NCBI RefSeq assembly: GCF_005049235.1
Contig: NZ_SUMD01000002.1
Coordinates: 124,001-188,000, forward strand
DNA: 64,000 nucleotides
Direction: 5' to 3'
From: Rhodococcus oryzae
GTDB lineage: Bacteria > Actinomycetota > Actinomycetes > Mycobacteriales > Mycobacteriaceae
This document shows positions 1 to 8,957 of the stretch, piece after piece; the first letter of the stretch is position 1, and each line of letters opens with the position of its first letter. The notes under the pieces were generated by a model. The model was not told the origin of the DNA and ran no database searches. It saw only the letters and a program-made list of their open reading frames with translations. A program made the translations under genes and the position numbers.

Positions 1-1000
1 CCTTGACGAGCTTCTTCTCCTTGGCGTACTTGTTCACCGTCGCGGTCAGCGCGGCGCGGAAACCCTCTTCGTGGGTGCCGCCCTCGTGGGTGTTGATGGT
101 GTTGGCGAAGGTGTGCACGGACTCCGAGTAACCGGAGTTCCACTGCATCGCGACCTCGAGCTCGTGGCCGGTACCCTTCGCGGTGAAGCCGACCACCGAG
201 TTGTGGATCGACTGCTTGGTGCGGTTGATGTGCCGCACGTAGTCCTCGAGGCCGCCGGGGTAGTGGTACGTCCGGGTGCGGACGGACTGGACCTCGGGTG
301 CCTTCGCCGCGTCAGCGTCGTACTCGGCCTCGGCCGCGACCTCCTCGTCGGTGATCCGCTCGTCGGTGAGGGTGATGGTCAGTCCCTTGTTGAGGAACGC
401 CATCTCCTGGAGCCTGCGCGCGACGGTTTCCGCGCTGTAGGTGGTGGTCTCGAAGATGTCCGGGTCCGCCCAGAACCGAACGGTGGTGCCGGTGCGGTTG
501 GTCGCGCCGCCCTCGACCAGGGCCCCTGGCACCGCCAAGGTGTACGTCTGCGACCACTCGCGGCCGTCGCGCGCGATCTCCAACTCGACCTTGCTGGAGA
601 GGGCGTTGACCACCGAGATGCCGACGCCGTGCAGGCCGCCGGACACCGCGTACGAGTCCGAGTCGAACTTGCCGCCCGCGTGCAGCTGGGTCATGACGAC
701 CTCGACGGTGGGGACACCGGAGGCGTGCATCGCGACCGGGATGCCACGGCCGTCGTCGACGACCTGGATGCCACCATCGGCCATCAGGGTGACGCCGACC
801 GTCGAGGCGTAGCCCGCCATCGCCTCGTCGACCGAGTTGTCGACGACCTCCCAGATCAGGTGGTGCAGGCCCCGCTCACCGGTGGAACCGATGTACATGC
901 CGGGGCGCTTGCGCACCGCCTCGAGCCCCTCGAGAACGGTGATGGAGGAAGCGCCGTAGTCCTTGTTGGGAGTGCTCTTGTCTGATTTCTGGGCAGCCAC
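1..1000 (-). CDS. gyrB: DNA gyrase subunit B, N-terminal part (cut by window edge)
   Basis: ATPase subunit of type II topoisomerase, which supercoils DNA with GyrA in the cytoplasm. The minus strand reads as an uninterrupted GyrB N-terminus for 333 codons and runs off the window. Visible GHKL ATPase motifs are [14 protein letters not shown] (holding the catalytic Glu and the ATP-site Asn), [10 protein letters not shown] and [15 protein letters not shown], followed by the start of the transducer domain. The start is a GTG at 1000 with AGAAGGAG about 12 bases upstream. In M. tuberculosis gyrB directly follows recF and the DUF721 gene. Here three extra genes intervene, and 175 bases of non-coding DNA separate gyrB from the last of them, so it probably has its own promoter. 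Confidence 0.97.
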   Translation of the reverse strand, partial: MAAQKSDKSTPNKDYGASSITVLEGLEAVRKRPGMYIGSTGERGLHHLIWEVVDNSVDEAMAGYASTVGVTLMADGGIQVVDDGRGIPVAMHASGVPTVEVVMTQLHAGGKFDSDSYAVSGGLHGVGISVVNALSSKVELEIARDGREWSQTYTLAVPGALVEGGATNRTGTTVRFWADPDIFETTTYSAETVARRLQEMAFLNKGLTITLTDERITDEEVAAEAEYDADAAKAPEVQSVRTRTYHYPGGLEDYVRHINRTKQSIHNSVVGFTAKGTGHELEVAMQWNSGYSESVHTFANTINTHEGGTHEEGFRAALTATVNKYAKEKKLVK

Positions 1001-1175
1001 GGGCGGGTTGCACTCCTTCTCGTCTCCAAGGCGGTCGCGACCTGTCGAGCGTCGGCCGCGGGGTTCCCGGCCCATCTTACTGTCACGTGCGTGGTCGGGG
1101 CCGCCAATGACACCCCTGACGTCCCCGTGGGCGCATTTTCGACCTCTTCGGTAGGTCGGAAGCTGGGTGGCGCGA

Positions 1176-2129
1176 TCAGGAGTTGGCGGCGGTACCGTCC
1201 TCGCTGTCCCGAGCGATGACGGCGTCGACGAACTCCACGCTCAGCCGGGCGAGATCGGCCGCGTGGGAGATCGGGGACCAGTGACCGGCCGGGATCTCGC
1301 GGCGCCGCAGGTCCGGCACCCACCGATCGATGTCCTCGTAGCCGACGGGACGCACCGCGCGGTCGCGGGTGCTCAGGATCAGCTGGACCGGAACCGTGGT
1401 GCGCCGCTCCGCCGGGTGTCGCAGCTTCGGCCGGATGTTGGCCCGGTACCGCTTGAGTCCAGTGATCATGTCCGAGCGCAGGGTCGGTGCGGGATGCACG
1501 AGCGCCGGGTCCAGGCCATCGAAGAACCGCAGGAAGGTCGGCCAGATCCGCGATATGCCGAGTCGGAACGGCAGCGGTCCGAGCCCCGGCGTCTGGAACA
1601 ACACCGTGTAGGCCGAGGCGACGGCCTGGGTCAGGCGCTTGTAGACCCCTCGCGGGGTGGGGTTGGTGAATCCGGCCCGCAGCCAGGTTCCCAGGTGGTC
1701 GAGGTTGGGCCCCGAGACGGAGGTGTACGACGCGATCCGGCGCTCGGCGCCCGGCTCGCACACCGCCTGCCAGCTCTCCACCGATCCCCAGTCATGGGCC
1801 AGCAGGTGCACGGGCCGATCGGGGCTGACGGCATCGAGCACCGCGAACAGGTCCTGCGCCAGGAATTCCAGCCGGTAGTCCGCGACCGCGGTCGGCACCG
1901 TGGACCGGCCCGAGCCGCGGGTGTCGTAGCTGACCACCCGGAACCGGTCCGTCAGGTGCGGCACCACGTGCTGCCAGAGCTGGTGGGTGTCCGGCCAGCC
2001 GTGCACCAGCACCAGCGTCGGTCCGGTCGGATTGCCCTGCTCGAACACCGCCAGCTCGACCGAGCCGCTGCGGACGGAGCGGGCAACAGCCGGCCTGATC
2101 GAGTGAGAGTCGTTGGTACTGTTGGTCAT
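1176..2129 (-). CDS. Alpha/beta hydrolase, epoxide-hydrolase-like
   Basis: 317-residue alpha/beta-hydrolase. The [10 protein letters not shown] stretch gives the HGxP oxyanion-type motif. The nucleophile elbow reads AHDWGS, with aspartate where serine hydrolases have serine, as in epoxide hydrolases and haloalkane dehalogenases. A later LSTRDRAV segment and GHWSP supply the probable acid and histidine. Hydrolysis of an epoxide or similar ester intermediate is therefore inferred; the substrate is unknown. I chose the ATG at 2129 over an upstream ATG because it lies 16 bases after the stop of the preceding reductase with AAGGA in the gap. It is the third gene of a tight cassette with the reductase and the PF10118 protein, which suggests it processes their product. 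Confidence 0.85.
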   Translation of the reverse strand: MTNSTNDSHSIRPAVARSVRSGSVELAVFEQGNPTGPTLVLVHGWPDTHQLWQHVVPHLTDRFRVVSYDTRGSGRSTVPTAVADYRLEFLAQDLFAVLDAVSPDRPVHLLAHDWGSVESWQAVCEPGAERRIASYTSVSGPNLDHLGTWLRAGFTNPTPRGVYKRLTQAVASAYTVLFQTPGLGPLPFRLGISRIWPTFLRFFDGLDPALVHPAPTLRSDMITGLKRYRANIRPKLRHPAERRTTVPVQLILSTRDRAVRPVGYEDIDRWVPDLRRREIPAGHWSPISHAADLARLSVEFVDAVIARDSEDGTAANS

Positions 2130-2145
2130 TGGGTAGTCCTTACCG

Positions 2146-3252
2146 TCAGAGATCGAGGACCAGGAGCTCGGACCCGGTCGATCGGGACACACAGATCAGC
2201 ATCGAATCCTCGCGCTCCTCGTCGGTCAGACGGGTCTCGCGATGGTCCGGCTCGCCCGAGATGACCCGGACCTTGCAGGTGCCGCAGAAACCCTGCTGGC
2301 ACGAGTACCCGACCCCGGGCAGCCGCTGCTTGATCACCGACAGGGCGGATTCGTCGGCGGGCACTGCCAGTATCTCGCCCGTGCTCGCGAGCTGGACCTC
2401 GAACTCGGTTCCGTCCAAAACCGGTGGCGCACCGAATCTCTCGAAGTGCAGCGAGGTCGCGGGGCTGTTCACGAAAGCCCTCCGCACGGTCTCGAGCATC
2501 GGGGTCGGCCCACAGCAGTAGACGGCCCCGCCCGCGGCCGCACGACCCAGCAGATCCTCCTCGGTCGGGATTCCGTACTCATCGTCCGGTCTTACGAAAA
2601 CCCTTGCAGGATCCCATGATTCGATCTCGTCCAGGAAAGGCATCGACTCTCGCGAACGGCCGGAGTAGACGAACTGCCAGTCCATCCCGATCTCGCGTGC
2701 GGCCCGCACCATCGCCACGATCGGTGTGATGCCGATGCCGCCCGCGATGAACAGCGCCTTTCCCTCACCGACGAACGGGAACCCGTTGCGGGGCCCGCGG
2801 ACGGTCACCGTGGTACCCGGCTGCAGGCCGTGCATCTCGATCGAGCCGCCGCCGCCGTCCGGAATGGAGCGCACCGCGATGCGGTAATGGGTCCGGTCCG
2901 CCGGGTCCCCGCAGAGCGAGTACTGCCTGCGACGCCCGGACGGGAGGTGGAAGTCCAGATGGCAGCCGGGCTGCCACGCCGGCAGCTCGGCGCCGTCCGG
3001 TGCGGCGAAGGTCAGCGCCGCGACGTTCTCGTCCTGGGCCACGATCGTCCGGTCCGACACCACCAGGGTCATCGCGGTGTCCGGGTTGTGGCCGGCGTGC
3101 TCCGGCTTGTAGTCGAAGCGGGCCACCACCCCGAGGTACCTGTCCACGACCGAACCGAGGATCGACATCACCCGGTCGTTCCGATCGCGTCCGCGCAGGT
3201 CCCGCGGCCTGCCCTCGATGCTGCGTGCCCGTTCCGCGCTCATCGTCGTCAT
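2146..3252 (-). CDS. Flavin/iron-sulfur oxidoreductase (phthalate-dioxygenase-reductase type)
   Basis: 368-residue electron-transfer reductase that takes electrons from NAD(P)H through flavin to a 2Fe-2S centre and on to a partner oxygenase. In order it shows an N-terminal flavin-binding barrel with RRQYSLCGDP, an NAD-binding domain beginning AGGIGITPIVAM and containing YCCGPTPM, and a C-terminal plant-type ferredoxin domain with CQQGFCGTC plus a distal Cys in MLICVSR. Order and length fit the PDR/VanB family. The start at 3252 lies 7 bases after the upstream stop without a clear ribosome site; an internal ATG (MSILGSVVDRYL) about 28 codons in is possible. Its close spacing with the PF10118 gene makes that protein the likely electron acceptor. 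Confidence 0.88.
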   Translation of the reverse strand: MTTMSAERARSIEGRPRDLRGRDRNDRVMSILGSVVDRYLGVVARFDYKPEHAGHNPDTAMTLVVSDRTIVAQDENVAALTFAAPDGAELPAWQPGCHLDFHLPSGRRRQYSLCGDPADRTHYRIAVRSIPDGGGGSIEMHGLQPGTTVTVRGPRNGFPFVGEGKALFIAGGIGITPIVAMVRAAREIGMDWQFVYSGRSRESMPFLDEIESWDPARVFVRPDDEYGIPTEEDLLGRAAAGGAVYCCGPTPMLETVRRAFVNSPATSLHFERFGAPPVLDGTEFEVQLASTGEILAVPADESALSVIKQRLPGVGYSCQQGFCGTCKVRVISGEPDHRETRLTDEEREDSMLICVSRSTGSELLVLDL

Positions 3253-3259
3253 CGCGGCG

Positions 3260-4159
3260 CTACTTGGCCGCGGTCTGGGCGGCGGGCGAGGAGGCGAGGT
3301 AGGCGACGGCCTGCGCGGTGGATCCCTCCTGCGACGGGTGGTACGAGCGGCTGAAGTAGCGGCCCATCCGCACGGCGAGCTCCCTCGGGCCGGGCAGGAC
3401 GCCTCGCCTGCCCGCGGCCAGGTAATCGGAGAGGTGCGGCTTGCGCCGGTGCGGCGCCCACTGGGCGAGCTCGGGGTCGTTCGCCATCAGGAACCGTGTG
3501 CCCCGAACCCAGAGGTACACGATCGCCGGGGTGGCCACGAGCTGGGTGCGGAGACGTCGGGATTCACGCTTGTCGAAGTAGCGCATCAGGTCATACGCGA
3601 CGCTGCGGTGCTCGACCTCCTCCGATCCGTGCCAGCGCAGCAGGTCGAGCATGGTCGGGTGCGGATTCGCCCGGTCCAACCCCTTGGCGTTGAGCACCCA
3701 GTCGCCGAGGAAGGCGGTGATGTGTTCGATCGCCGCGATCAGGGCGAGGCGCTCGATCAGGTAGTTCTCCTTGCGCCGGGCGGTGAACGGCCGCGGTCCG
3801 AGCAGCCGGAAGAACACCCATTCCATCTGGGACGTGAAGGGGGTGGGATCGAGGCCCTGCTTCTTGAGGTGCTCGAGGACGCCTGCATGCGACTGCGAGT
3901 GCATGGCCTCCTGGCCGATGAAGCCGGCGACGTCGTCCCGCAACTTCTCGTCCTCGATCAGCGGCAGCGCTTCCTTGAACGTCTCGACGAACCAGTCCTC
4001 CCCCGCGGGGAGCAGCAGGTGCAACACGTTGAAGACGTGGGTGGTGAACGGATCCCCCGGGATCCAGTGCATCGGCAGGTCCGACCAGTCGAACTCCACA
4101 TCACGGGCCTGCAAAAGGATGTGATCCGGCTCGGTGAGGTGCGCGCTCTCGATGGACAT
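3260..4159 (-). CDS. PF10118-type predicted metal-dependent hydrolase / putative diiron protein
   Basis: 299-residue mostly helical protein of the family annotated as predicted metal-dependent hydrolase (PF10118). Two ExxH motifs, EAMHSQSH and EEVEHRSVAYD, with additional His and Glu residues between them (EHITAF), look like ligands of a ferritin-like dinuclear iron site. The true activity may be oxygenation rather than hydrolysis; this is inference, strengthened by the reductase encoded immediately downstream. The ATG at 4159 was chosen because GGAGGAGA lies 5 bases upstream; a longer reading frame to 4201 lacks such a site. It is the first gene of the three-gene cassette and faces about 100 bases of upstream DNA containing a short palindrome. 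Confidence 0.8.
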   Translation of the reverse strand: MSIESAHLTEPDHILLQARDVEFDWSDLPMHWIPGDPFTTHVFNVLHLLLPAGEDWFVETFKEALPLIEDEKLRDDVAGFIGQEAMHSQSHAGVLEHLKKQGLDPTPFTSQMEWVFFRLLGPRPFTARRKENYLIERLALIAAIEHITAFLGDWVLNAKGLDRANPHPTMLDLLRWHGSEEVEHRSVAYDLMRYFDKRESRRLRTQLVATPAIVYLWVRGTRFLMANDPELAQWAPHRRKPHLSDYLAAGRRGVLPGPRELAVRMGRYFSRSYHPSQEGSTAQAVAYLASSPAAQTAAK

Positions 4160-4227
4160 CGGAATCTCCTCCGGCACCCGATCCCGGGATGCCTGTGACA
4201 CGGGTCATTCACTGTATGGCGAAGTAA

Positions 4228-4238
4228 CCGTAACACGG
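4228..4238. promoter_or_regulatory. Short palindrome upstream of the PF10118 cassette
   Basis: CCGT-AAC-ACGG is a perfect 4-3-4 inverted repeat inside a locally AT-richer stretch between dciA and the PF10118 gene. It could be an operator half of a cassette-specific regulator, but it is short and no regulator gene is adjacent. Confidence 0.2.
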
Positions 4239-4263
4239 AGTTATACGTACATCTAGGGGTCGA

Positions 4264-4851
4264 TCAGCCGTAGGTGTCCCGCGGCCCGCGGCCCTTGATG
4301 TGCCGTTCCCCCTTGCGCCAGCTCGGAGCGCTCGGGCCGGTGATCCGCAGGCTCGTCACGATCCCGTCGCCGACCGCAGCGGCGATCTTCGCCAGGATCT
4401 GGGACTGCATCATCCGCAGCTGGGTGGCCCAGGCCGTCGACTCGGCGGAAATGCTCAGCACGCCCTCGCGCAGCGCGACCGGTTCCGCATGCGCCGAGAT
4501 GTCCTCGCCGACCACCTGCGGCCAACGGCCGAGGACCGTGCCCTCGGCCACCCGCGGCGACCAGCCCCGGTTCTTCGCGACCAAGCCCGTCAACGCCCCG
4601 AACGGCTGCGGATCCCGTCCGTCCGGCCCCGCGCCCGACCAGCCCCGTCGACCGGTGCCGGCTCGCAGCCGCGGCTTCGGCGAGGACCTGCCCTGCCCGA
4701 CGGACTTCCCACTCGCCTTCGCGGCCGCGCGCGCCTCTTCCAGCGCCCGCCGGGCGAGGTCGATTCCGCGCAGCTCGGGCACCGGTTCGGCGCTCGCGGG
4801 CTGCGCCGGTTCCGGCCCCGCACCCCCGGCCGGGGTCGACTCGTCTGTCAT
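4264..4851 (-). CDS. dciA: DUF721 protein, DciA-type helicase loader
   Basis: 195 residues; orthologous by position and sequence to M. tuberculosis Rv0004. DciA proteins act with the replicative helicase DnaB at initiation in bacteria that lack DnaC. The N-terminal half is a Pro/Ala/Arg-rich disordered segment. The conserved DUF721 domain follows, with [21 protein letters not shown] and a C-terminal [16 protein letters not shown] segment, and the protein ends in a basic tail. The ATG at 4851 has GGAGGCGAG upstream and begins about 40 bases after the recF stop. It belongs to the dnaA-dnaN-gnd-recF-dciA run on the minus strand. Confidence 0.92.
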   Translation of the reverse strand: MTDESTPAGGAGPEPAQPASAEPVPELRGIDLARRALEEARAAAKASGKSVGQGRSSPKPRLRAGTGRRGWSGAGPDGRDPQPFGALTGLVAKNRGWSPRVAEGTVLGRWPQVVGEDISAHAEPVALREGVLSISAESTAWATQLRMMQSQILAKIAAAVGDGIVTSLRITGPSAPSWRKGERHIKGRGPRDTYG

Positions 4852-4891
4852 CCGTGCTCGCCTCCGTTCGTCCGTCGATGATAGGGGCAGC

Positions 4892-6082
4892 TCACACGAG
4901 TCGTGAGATTCTCCCGGCCGCGGTGCTGACCGCCTCGATGCCGAACCGTCGCGCATCCAGTTCGGCGGGCACGTCCTCCGCGACGGCCGCGGTGATGAGT
5001 ACCTGCTCCGCATCCGCCGCCACCGCGGCCAGCGCGGTCCGCCGGGTGCGGTCGAGCTCGGCGAAGACATCGTCGAGCATCAGCACCGGATCGGCGCCGT
5101 CGGCGCGCAACAACGCGAACGCCGCGAGCCGCAGCGAGAGGGCGAACGACCAGGACTCGCCGTGACTGGCGAAGCCCTTGGCCGGCTGATCGCCGAGATG
5201 GAGCTCGAGGTCGTCGCGGTGCGGCCCGACCAGACACACCCCGCGATCGATCTCGCGCTGCCTCGACACGGCCAGCTCGTTGAGGAAGCTCGCCTCGAGC
5301 AACTCGGTGTCGTCCCTGATCCAGTGGTGGTCCGGATCGACGAGCTCGGGCGGCATCGAGTCGCCGAGGCTGCTGCGGTAGCGGATCGCCGCCGGCCGGG
5401 ACTCCGGGGCGATGCCGCGATAGGAGCTCGCGACATGCGGGCCCAACTCGGCGACCAACCGCAACCGGCCTGCCAGCAGTTCGGCCCCGTGCGCCGCGAG
5501 ATGCCCGTCCCAAACATCAAGGGTAGCAAGGGCACTCGCTCCGTCGGTGGATCGGGTGCCGCGCCGTAACGCGCCGCCCGCGGTCTTGAGCAGGGCTGAT
5601 CGCTGCCGCAGCACCTTCTCGTAGTCCGCCTTGACCGCGGCCATCCGTGGCAACCGGGAGCAGAGCAGTTCGTCGAGATAGCGGCGCCGATCCCCCGGGT
5701 CGCCCCGCACCATGGACAGGTCCTCGGGCGCGAACAGCACGCTCCGCAGAACGCCGAGGATCTCGCGCGGACGCCGCAGCGGCGATCCGTTCATCCGCGC
5801 GCGGTTGGCCCGGCCGTCGTTGATCTCGAGGTCGATCGCCAGCTCGCGGCCGTCGTTGACGACCGCCGCACCGATCTGGGCCTGGGTCGCGCCCGCCCGG
5901 ATGAGCGGAGCATCGGTGGATACCCGGTGCGAGGACAGCGAGGACAGGTAGCCGAGTGCCTCGAGCAGGTTGGTCTTGCCGTGCCCGTTCGGCCCGACGA
6001 ACAGGGTCACCCCGGGTCCGGGTTCCAGCGCGATGGCGTCCCAGGAACGGAAATCCCGGAGCGTGAACTTACGAACGAACAC
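4892..6082 (-). CDS. recF: DNA replication and repair protein RecF
   Basis: 396-residue SMC-like ATPase that acts in RecFOR loading of RecA at gaps and stalled forks. The Walker A motif [14 protein letters not shown] is near residue 30. The ABC signature region is [14 protein letters not shown], and Walker B is [13 protein letters not shown] near the C-terminus. Start is GTG at 6082, directly abutting the gnd stop (TAG-GTG), so the two genes are almost certainly translationally coupled. Length is normal for the family. Confidence 0.96.
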   Translation of the reverse strand: MFVRKFTLRDFRSWDAIALEPGPGVTLFVGPNGHGKTNLLEALGYLSSLSSHRVSTDAPLIRAGATQAQIGAAVVNDGRELAIDLEINDGRANRARMNGSPLRRPREILGVLRSVLFAPEDLSMVRGDPGDRRRYLDELLCSRLPRMAAVKADYEKVLRQRSALLKTAGGALRRGTRSTDGASALATLDVWDGHLAAHGAELLAGRLRLVAELGPHVASSYRGIAPESRPAAIRYRSSLGDSMPPELVDPDHHWIRDDTELLEASFLNELAVSRQREIDRGVCLVGPHRDDLELHLGDQPAKGFASHGESWSFALSLRLAAFALLRADGADPVLMLDDVFAELDRTRRTALAAVAADAEQVLITAAVAEDVPAELDARRFGIEAVSTAAGRISRLV

Positions 6083-6976
6083 CTATCCGGATTCCGACAC
6101 CCGCTGTACCGCGTGACCACCGAACTGGTTGCGCAGCGCCGAGACGGCCTTCATCGCGGGCGAGTCCGACTGCCGCGAGGCGAACCGGGCGAACAGCGCC
6201 GCGGAGATCACCGGGGCAGGCACGGCATGGTTGATCGCTTCCTCGACGGTCCAGCGACCTTCGCCGGAATCCTCTGTGTAACCGGAGATTTCAGCAAAAT
6301 TGGGGTCTTCGTCCAGTGCCTTGACCAGGAGATCGAGCAACCAGGAACGGACGACGGTGCCTTTGGTCCAGGCCCGCAGGACGCCGTGCACATCGGTGAC
6401 CAGGTCCTCCGCCTCGAGCAGTTCGAAGCCCTCGGCATAGGCATGCATCAGGCCGTACTCGATGCCGTTGTGGATCATCTTCGAGTAATGCCCGGCGCCG
6501 ACGGGGCCGGCGTGGACGAATCCATCCGCCCGCTCACCCTCGGGCCGGAGGGCATCGAAGATCGGCATCACTCGGGCGACATCCTCGTCCGAGCCGCCGA
6601 CCATCAGGCCGTATCCGTTCTCCAGACCCCAAATGCCACCGGACACACCACAATCGAGGTACCCGATGCCGTGTTCGGCCAGTAGGTCGGCATGGATCTT
6701 GTCTTCGGTGAAGCGGGAATTGCCGCCGTCGATCACCAGGTCGCCGTCGTCGAGGACGGTGGCCAGCGCCGTGATGGTCTCGCGGGTCACCGTGCCGGAG
6801 GGGACCATTACCCAGACCACCCTGGGTGCCTGCAGCGCGCCGGCCAGTGCGGCCAACGACTCGACGTCGGTCACCTCGGGACGGGGGTCGTAACCGATCA
6901 CCTCGTGACCGTGCGTGCGCAGTCGATCGCGCATGTTGAAACCCATCTTGCCCAGACCGACCAGTCCCAGCTGCAT
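6083..6976 (-). CDS. gnd: 6-phosphogluconate dehydrogenase, short (decarboxylating) form
   Basis: Oxidises 6-phosphogluconate to ribulose 5-phosphate in the pentose phosphate pathway. The 297-residue length is that of the short, often NAD-preferring class rather than the 470-residue form. The N-terminal Rossmann motif is GLVGLGKMGFNM, substrate-site residues lie in DCGVSGGIWGLENGYGLMVGG, and the catalytic region GHYSKMIHNGIEYG carries the Lys and Asn. The ATG at 6976 is preferred to one six codons upstream because GAAGGGA lies about 9 bases before it. Placement between dnaN and recF is typical of Rhodococcus, Nocardia and streptomycetes and differs from M. tuberculosis. Confidence 0.93.
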   Translation of the reverse strand: MQLGLVGLGKMGFNMRDRLRTHGHEVIGYDPRPEVTDVESLAALAGALQAPRVVWVMVPSGTVTRETITALATVLDDGDLVIDGGNSRFTEDKIHADLLAEHGIGYLDCGVSGGIWGLENGYGLMVGGSDEDVARVMPIFDALRPEGERADGFVHAGPVGAGHYSKMIHNGIEYGLMHAYAEGFELLEAEDLVTDVHGVLRAWTKGTVVRSWLLDLLVKALDEDPNFAEISGYTEDSGEGRWTVEEAINHAVPAPVISAALFARFASRQSDSPAMKAVSALRNQFGGHAVQRVSESG

Positions 6977-7028
6977 TGTTCGGTGTCCCTTCACTCGCGG
7001 TCGGTGCTGCTACGGCGGCCTTTCCGGG

Positions 7029-8198
7029 TCAGCCGGGCAGGCGGACGGGCATCAGCAGGTAGGTGTAATCGGTTTCGGGCGCAGCGAACGTGCCGGATTC
7101 ACTCGGCACCGGCTCCTCTTCGGGGGCCGGTCTCAGCACCGCGGGCCTGCTGGGAGTGGTGAACCCGAACGAGACCCGTTCGGTGTGCAGCGAACCGAGG
7201 CCGTCGATCAGGTACCCCGGGTTGAAGGCGATGGTGAGGGGTTCGCCCAGGAACTGTGCCTCGAGCGCCTCCTCGGCGCGGCCGGCATCATCGCCACCGG
7301 CGGCGAGCAGCAGTCCGTCCGCGGAGAACTGCATCCGGACCTGGGCACCCCGCTCGGCGACGAGGGACACACGCTTGATTGCCTCGACCAGCGGCGTCAC
7401 CTCGACGGTGGCGATGGCGGTGTGCTCCGTCGGCAGCAGCTGGCGGAACTTCGGGAACTCGGCGTCGAGTAGGCGGGTGGTGGTGCGCCTGCCCTCGCCG
7501 ACAATTCCGAGCAGACCCTCGGATCCGACCGAGGAACCCACGCCAAATGCCAGCTCAACGGGCGAACTCGAGACTCCACCAAGGGTTTTCGCGGATTCGG
7601 AGAGGGTTTTCGCCGGGATCAGGACGGCCGCGGAGGTGTCGGGGTTCGCCGGGGTCCACTCGATCTGCCGGACCGCGAGACGGAACCGGTCGGTCGCCGC
7701 GAGCACCACGTTGGTGCCCTCGATCTCGACCCGGATGCCGGTCAGCATGGGCAGGGTGTCGTCCTTGCCCGCGGCGATCGCGACCTGGCTGATGGCCTCG
7801 GAGAAGACGTCGACCGGCAACGATCCGGTCTGCTGTGGCAGTTCAGGCAGCTGGGGGTAGTCCTCGACCGGCATTGTGGGCAGCGAGAACTTGGCGCTGC
7901 CACAGGAAATGAGAACTCGGGTGCCGTCGACGGTGACGTCGACCGGCTTCGCAGGCAGCGAGCGGGTGATGTCTGCGAGCAGCTTTCCGGAGACCAGGGA
8001 TTTTCCTGGAACGGAGACCTCGGCGGAGATCCGGACCTGCGCGGAAACCTCGTAGTCGAAGCCGGAGATCGTCAGACCCTGGTCGTCGGCCGCGATCAGC
8101 ACACCACCGAGAACAGGTACCGGAGGCCTGGACGGGAGGCTGCGGGCCACCCACGCGACGGAATCCGCGAAATCCTCCCGAGCGACACGAAACTTCAT
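7029..8198 (-). CDS. dnaN: DNA polymerase III beta sliding clamp
   Basis: 389-residue clamp that tethers the replicative polymerase to DNA as a head-to-tail dimer. The chain begins [21 protein letters not shown] and contains the three repeated clamp domains. It ends [10 protein letters not shown], the usual hydrophobic C-terminus (MPxR) that forms part of the peptide-binding cleft. The ATG at 8198 follows GGAGCTTGGAAGT, which carries the ribosome site; upstream in-frame Met codons lack support. It lies downstream of the oriC region and upstream of gnd. Confidence 0.96.
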   Translation of the reverse strand: MKFRVAREDFADSVAWVARSLPSRPPVPVLGGVLIAADDQGLTISGFDYEVSAQVRISAEVSVPGKSLVSGKLLADITRSLPAKPVDVTVDGTRVLISCGSAKFSLPTMPVEDYPQLPELPQQTGSLPVDVFSEAISQVAIAAGKDDTLPMLTGIRVEIEGTNVVLAATDRFRLAVRQIEWTPANPDTSAAVLIPAKTLSESAKTLGGVSSSPVELAFGVGSSVGSEGLLGIVGEGRRTTTRLLDAEFPKFRQLLPTEHTAIATVEVTPLVEAIKRVSLVAERGAQVRMQFSADGLLLAAGGDDAGRAEEALEAQFLGEPLTIAFNPGYLIDGLGSLHTERVSFGFTTPSRPAVLRPAPEEEPVPSESGTFAAPETDYTYLLMPVRLPG

Positions 8199-8365
8199 AC
8201 TTCCAAGCTCCATCGCTCGGCTGATCCTCTCCGTAGGCATGGATATCTGCGGATGCCAGCAGTGTGACACGGCAGAAGCACACCGTATGCCCTTCGCGGC
8301 GAAGTTGAAAGCCGAAAGCCACGCCGGAACCGGGGTCAGCCGGCCGGTTCGGTTGGGTGTGAGCA

Positions 8366-8640
8366 GCCGTGGTCCACAGGACCTGTTTTCAAAGAGCGAA
8401 TTACAAGTAGAGATCAGCAGTAGTAATAGGCACTGTGGATTCTGTGGACGAAGTGTGTAATCCGCTGGTCCGCCGGTGTGGCGCCGTGGGGATCAGTCCA
8501 GGTACGAAACGTGGACAGATGGGGGTCCGCTGTGGATGAGATTTTGTTGTTCACGACTCGGTCCCGGTTCATCCACAGGTTCACGGGGTTGTCCACAGGT
8601 TTGTCCACAGGTGTGAGTAGTTTTCATGAAGATCACAAAA
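8366..8640. other. oriC: DnaA-box cluster between dnaA and dnaN
   Basis: Between dnaA and dnaN I find two perfect TTGTCCACA boxes at 8589-8597 and 8601-8609, in tandem and 12 bases apart. Near-matches are TGGTCCACA (8370-8378), TGTGGACGA (8443-8451), TGTGGATTC (8434-8442), CGTGGACAG (8510-8518), TGTGGATGA (8531-8539) and TCATCCACA (8569-8577). Locally AT-rich pieces at 8400-8430 and 8540-8552, and the TTTTCATGAAGATCACAAAA stretch at 8621-8640, could serve for unwinding. Position and box content match known actinobacterial origins. The exact boundaries and unwinding site are inferred. Confidence 0.9.
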
Positions 8641-8790
8641 GACGGCGAGTCGTGGGCGCGGCGGGTCCGAGGACAGGCCACGGGAACGGTCGAATGCGTC
8701 GAGGCGGCTGAATTACCGGTTCGGTGGAGGGCTGTCATTCCGGCGACGACACGGAACTGCCCGGGTGACACGAATCCGGCAGATAAAGGT

Positions 8791-8825
8791 GTGGGGCGTG
8801 CGACCCCCTGCGGCGCACGCCCCAC
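8791..8825. repeat. 12-bp stem hairpin beside oriC
   Basis: GTGGGGCGTGCG (8791-8802) pairs perfectly with CGCACGCCCCAC (8814-8825) across an 11-base loop. No T-run follows on the plus strand; on the minus strand CCTTTATC follows. It may be a secondary terminator for dnaA or a structural element at the edge of oriC. Confidence 0.55.
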
Positions 8826-8887
8826 CTATAACGATGGTCGTCATCGTGGGGGCGGGGCGCACGCGTAGTGCACTACCTGTTCCGCGG

Positions 8888-8922
8888 CCGGACTACCTGC
8901 GGGTGCCGTGCGGGTAGTCCGG
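8888..8922 (-). terminator. Probable dnaA terminator hairpin
   Basis: CCGGACTACC (8888-8897) pairs with GGTAGTCCGG (8913-8922), a perfect 10-bp stem, 36 bases past the dnaA stop. It lacks a clear U-tract on the minus strand, as is common in GC-rich actinobacteria. Confidence 0.6.
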
Positions 8923-8957
8923 CTTTCGCTCGCGACGCCGCCGTGGCGGGACGAGCG

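Larger units (their letters stand above)
8199..8957. other. dnaA-dnaN intergenic region
   Basis: 759 bases without a convincing gene. Going from dnaN to dnaA it holds the dnaN leader, the DnaA-box cluster, and two hairpins near the dnaA 3' end. Short reading frames here overlap the boxes and resemble nothing known. Confidence 0.85.

Noticed and set aside
1167-2264. Long plus-strand reading frame opposite the hydrolase and reductase
   Set aside because: Antisense to a gene with intact catalytic motifs; the translation is Arg/Gly/Val-rich and resembles nothing, as is common in GC-rich DNA.
4020-4033. TGCAACACGTTGAA, a formal match to the KstR consensus
   Set aside because: It lies inside the PF10118 coding sequence, is not a full palindrome, and about one such match is expected by chance in a window of this size.
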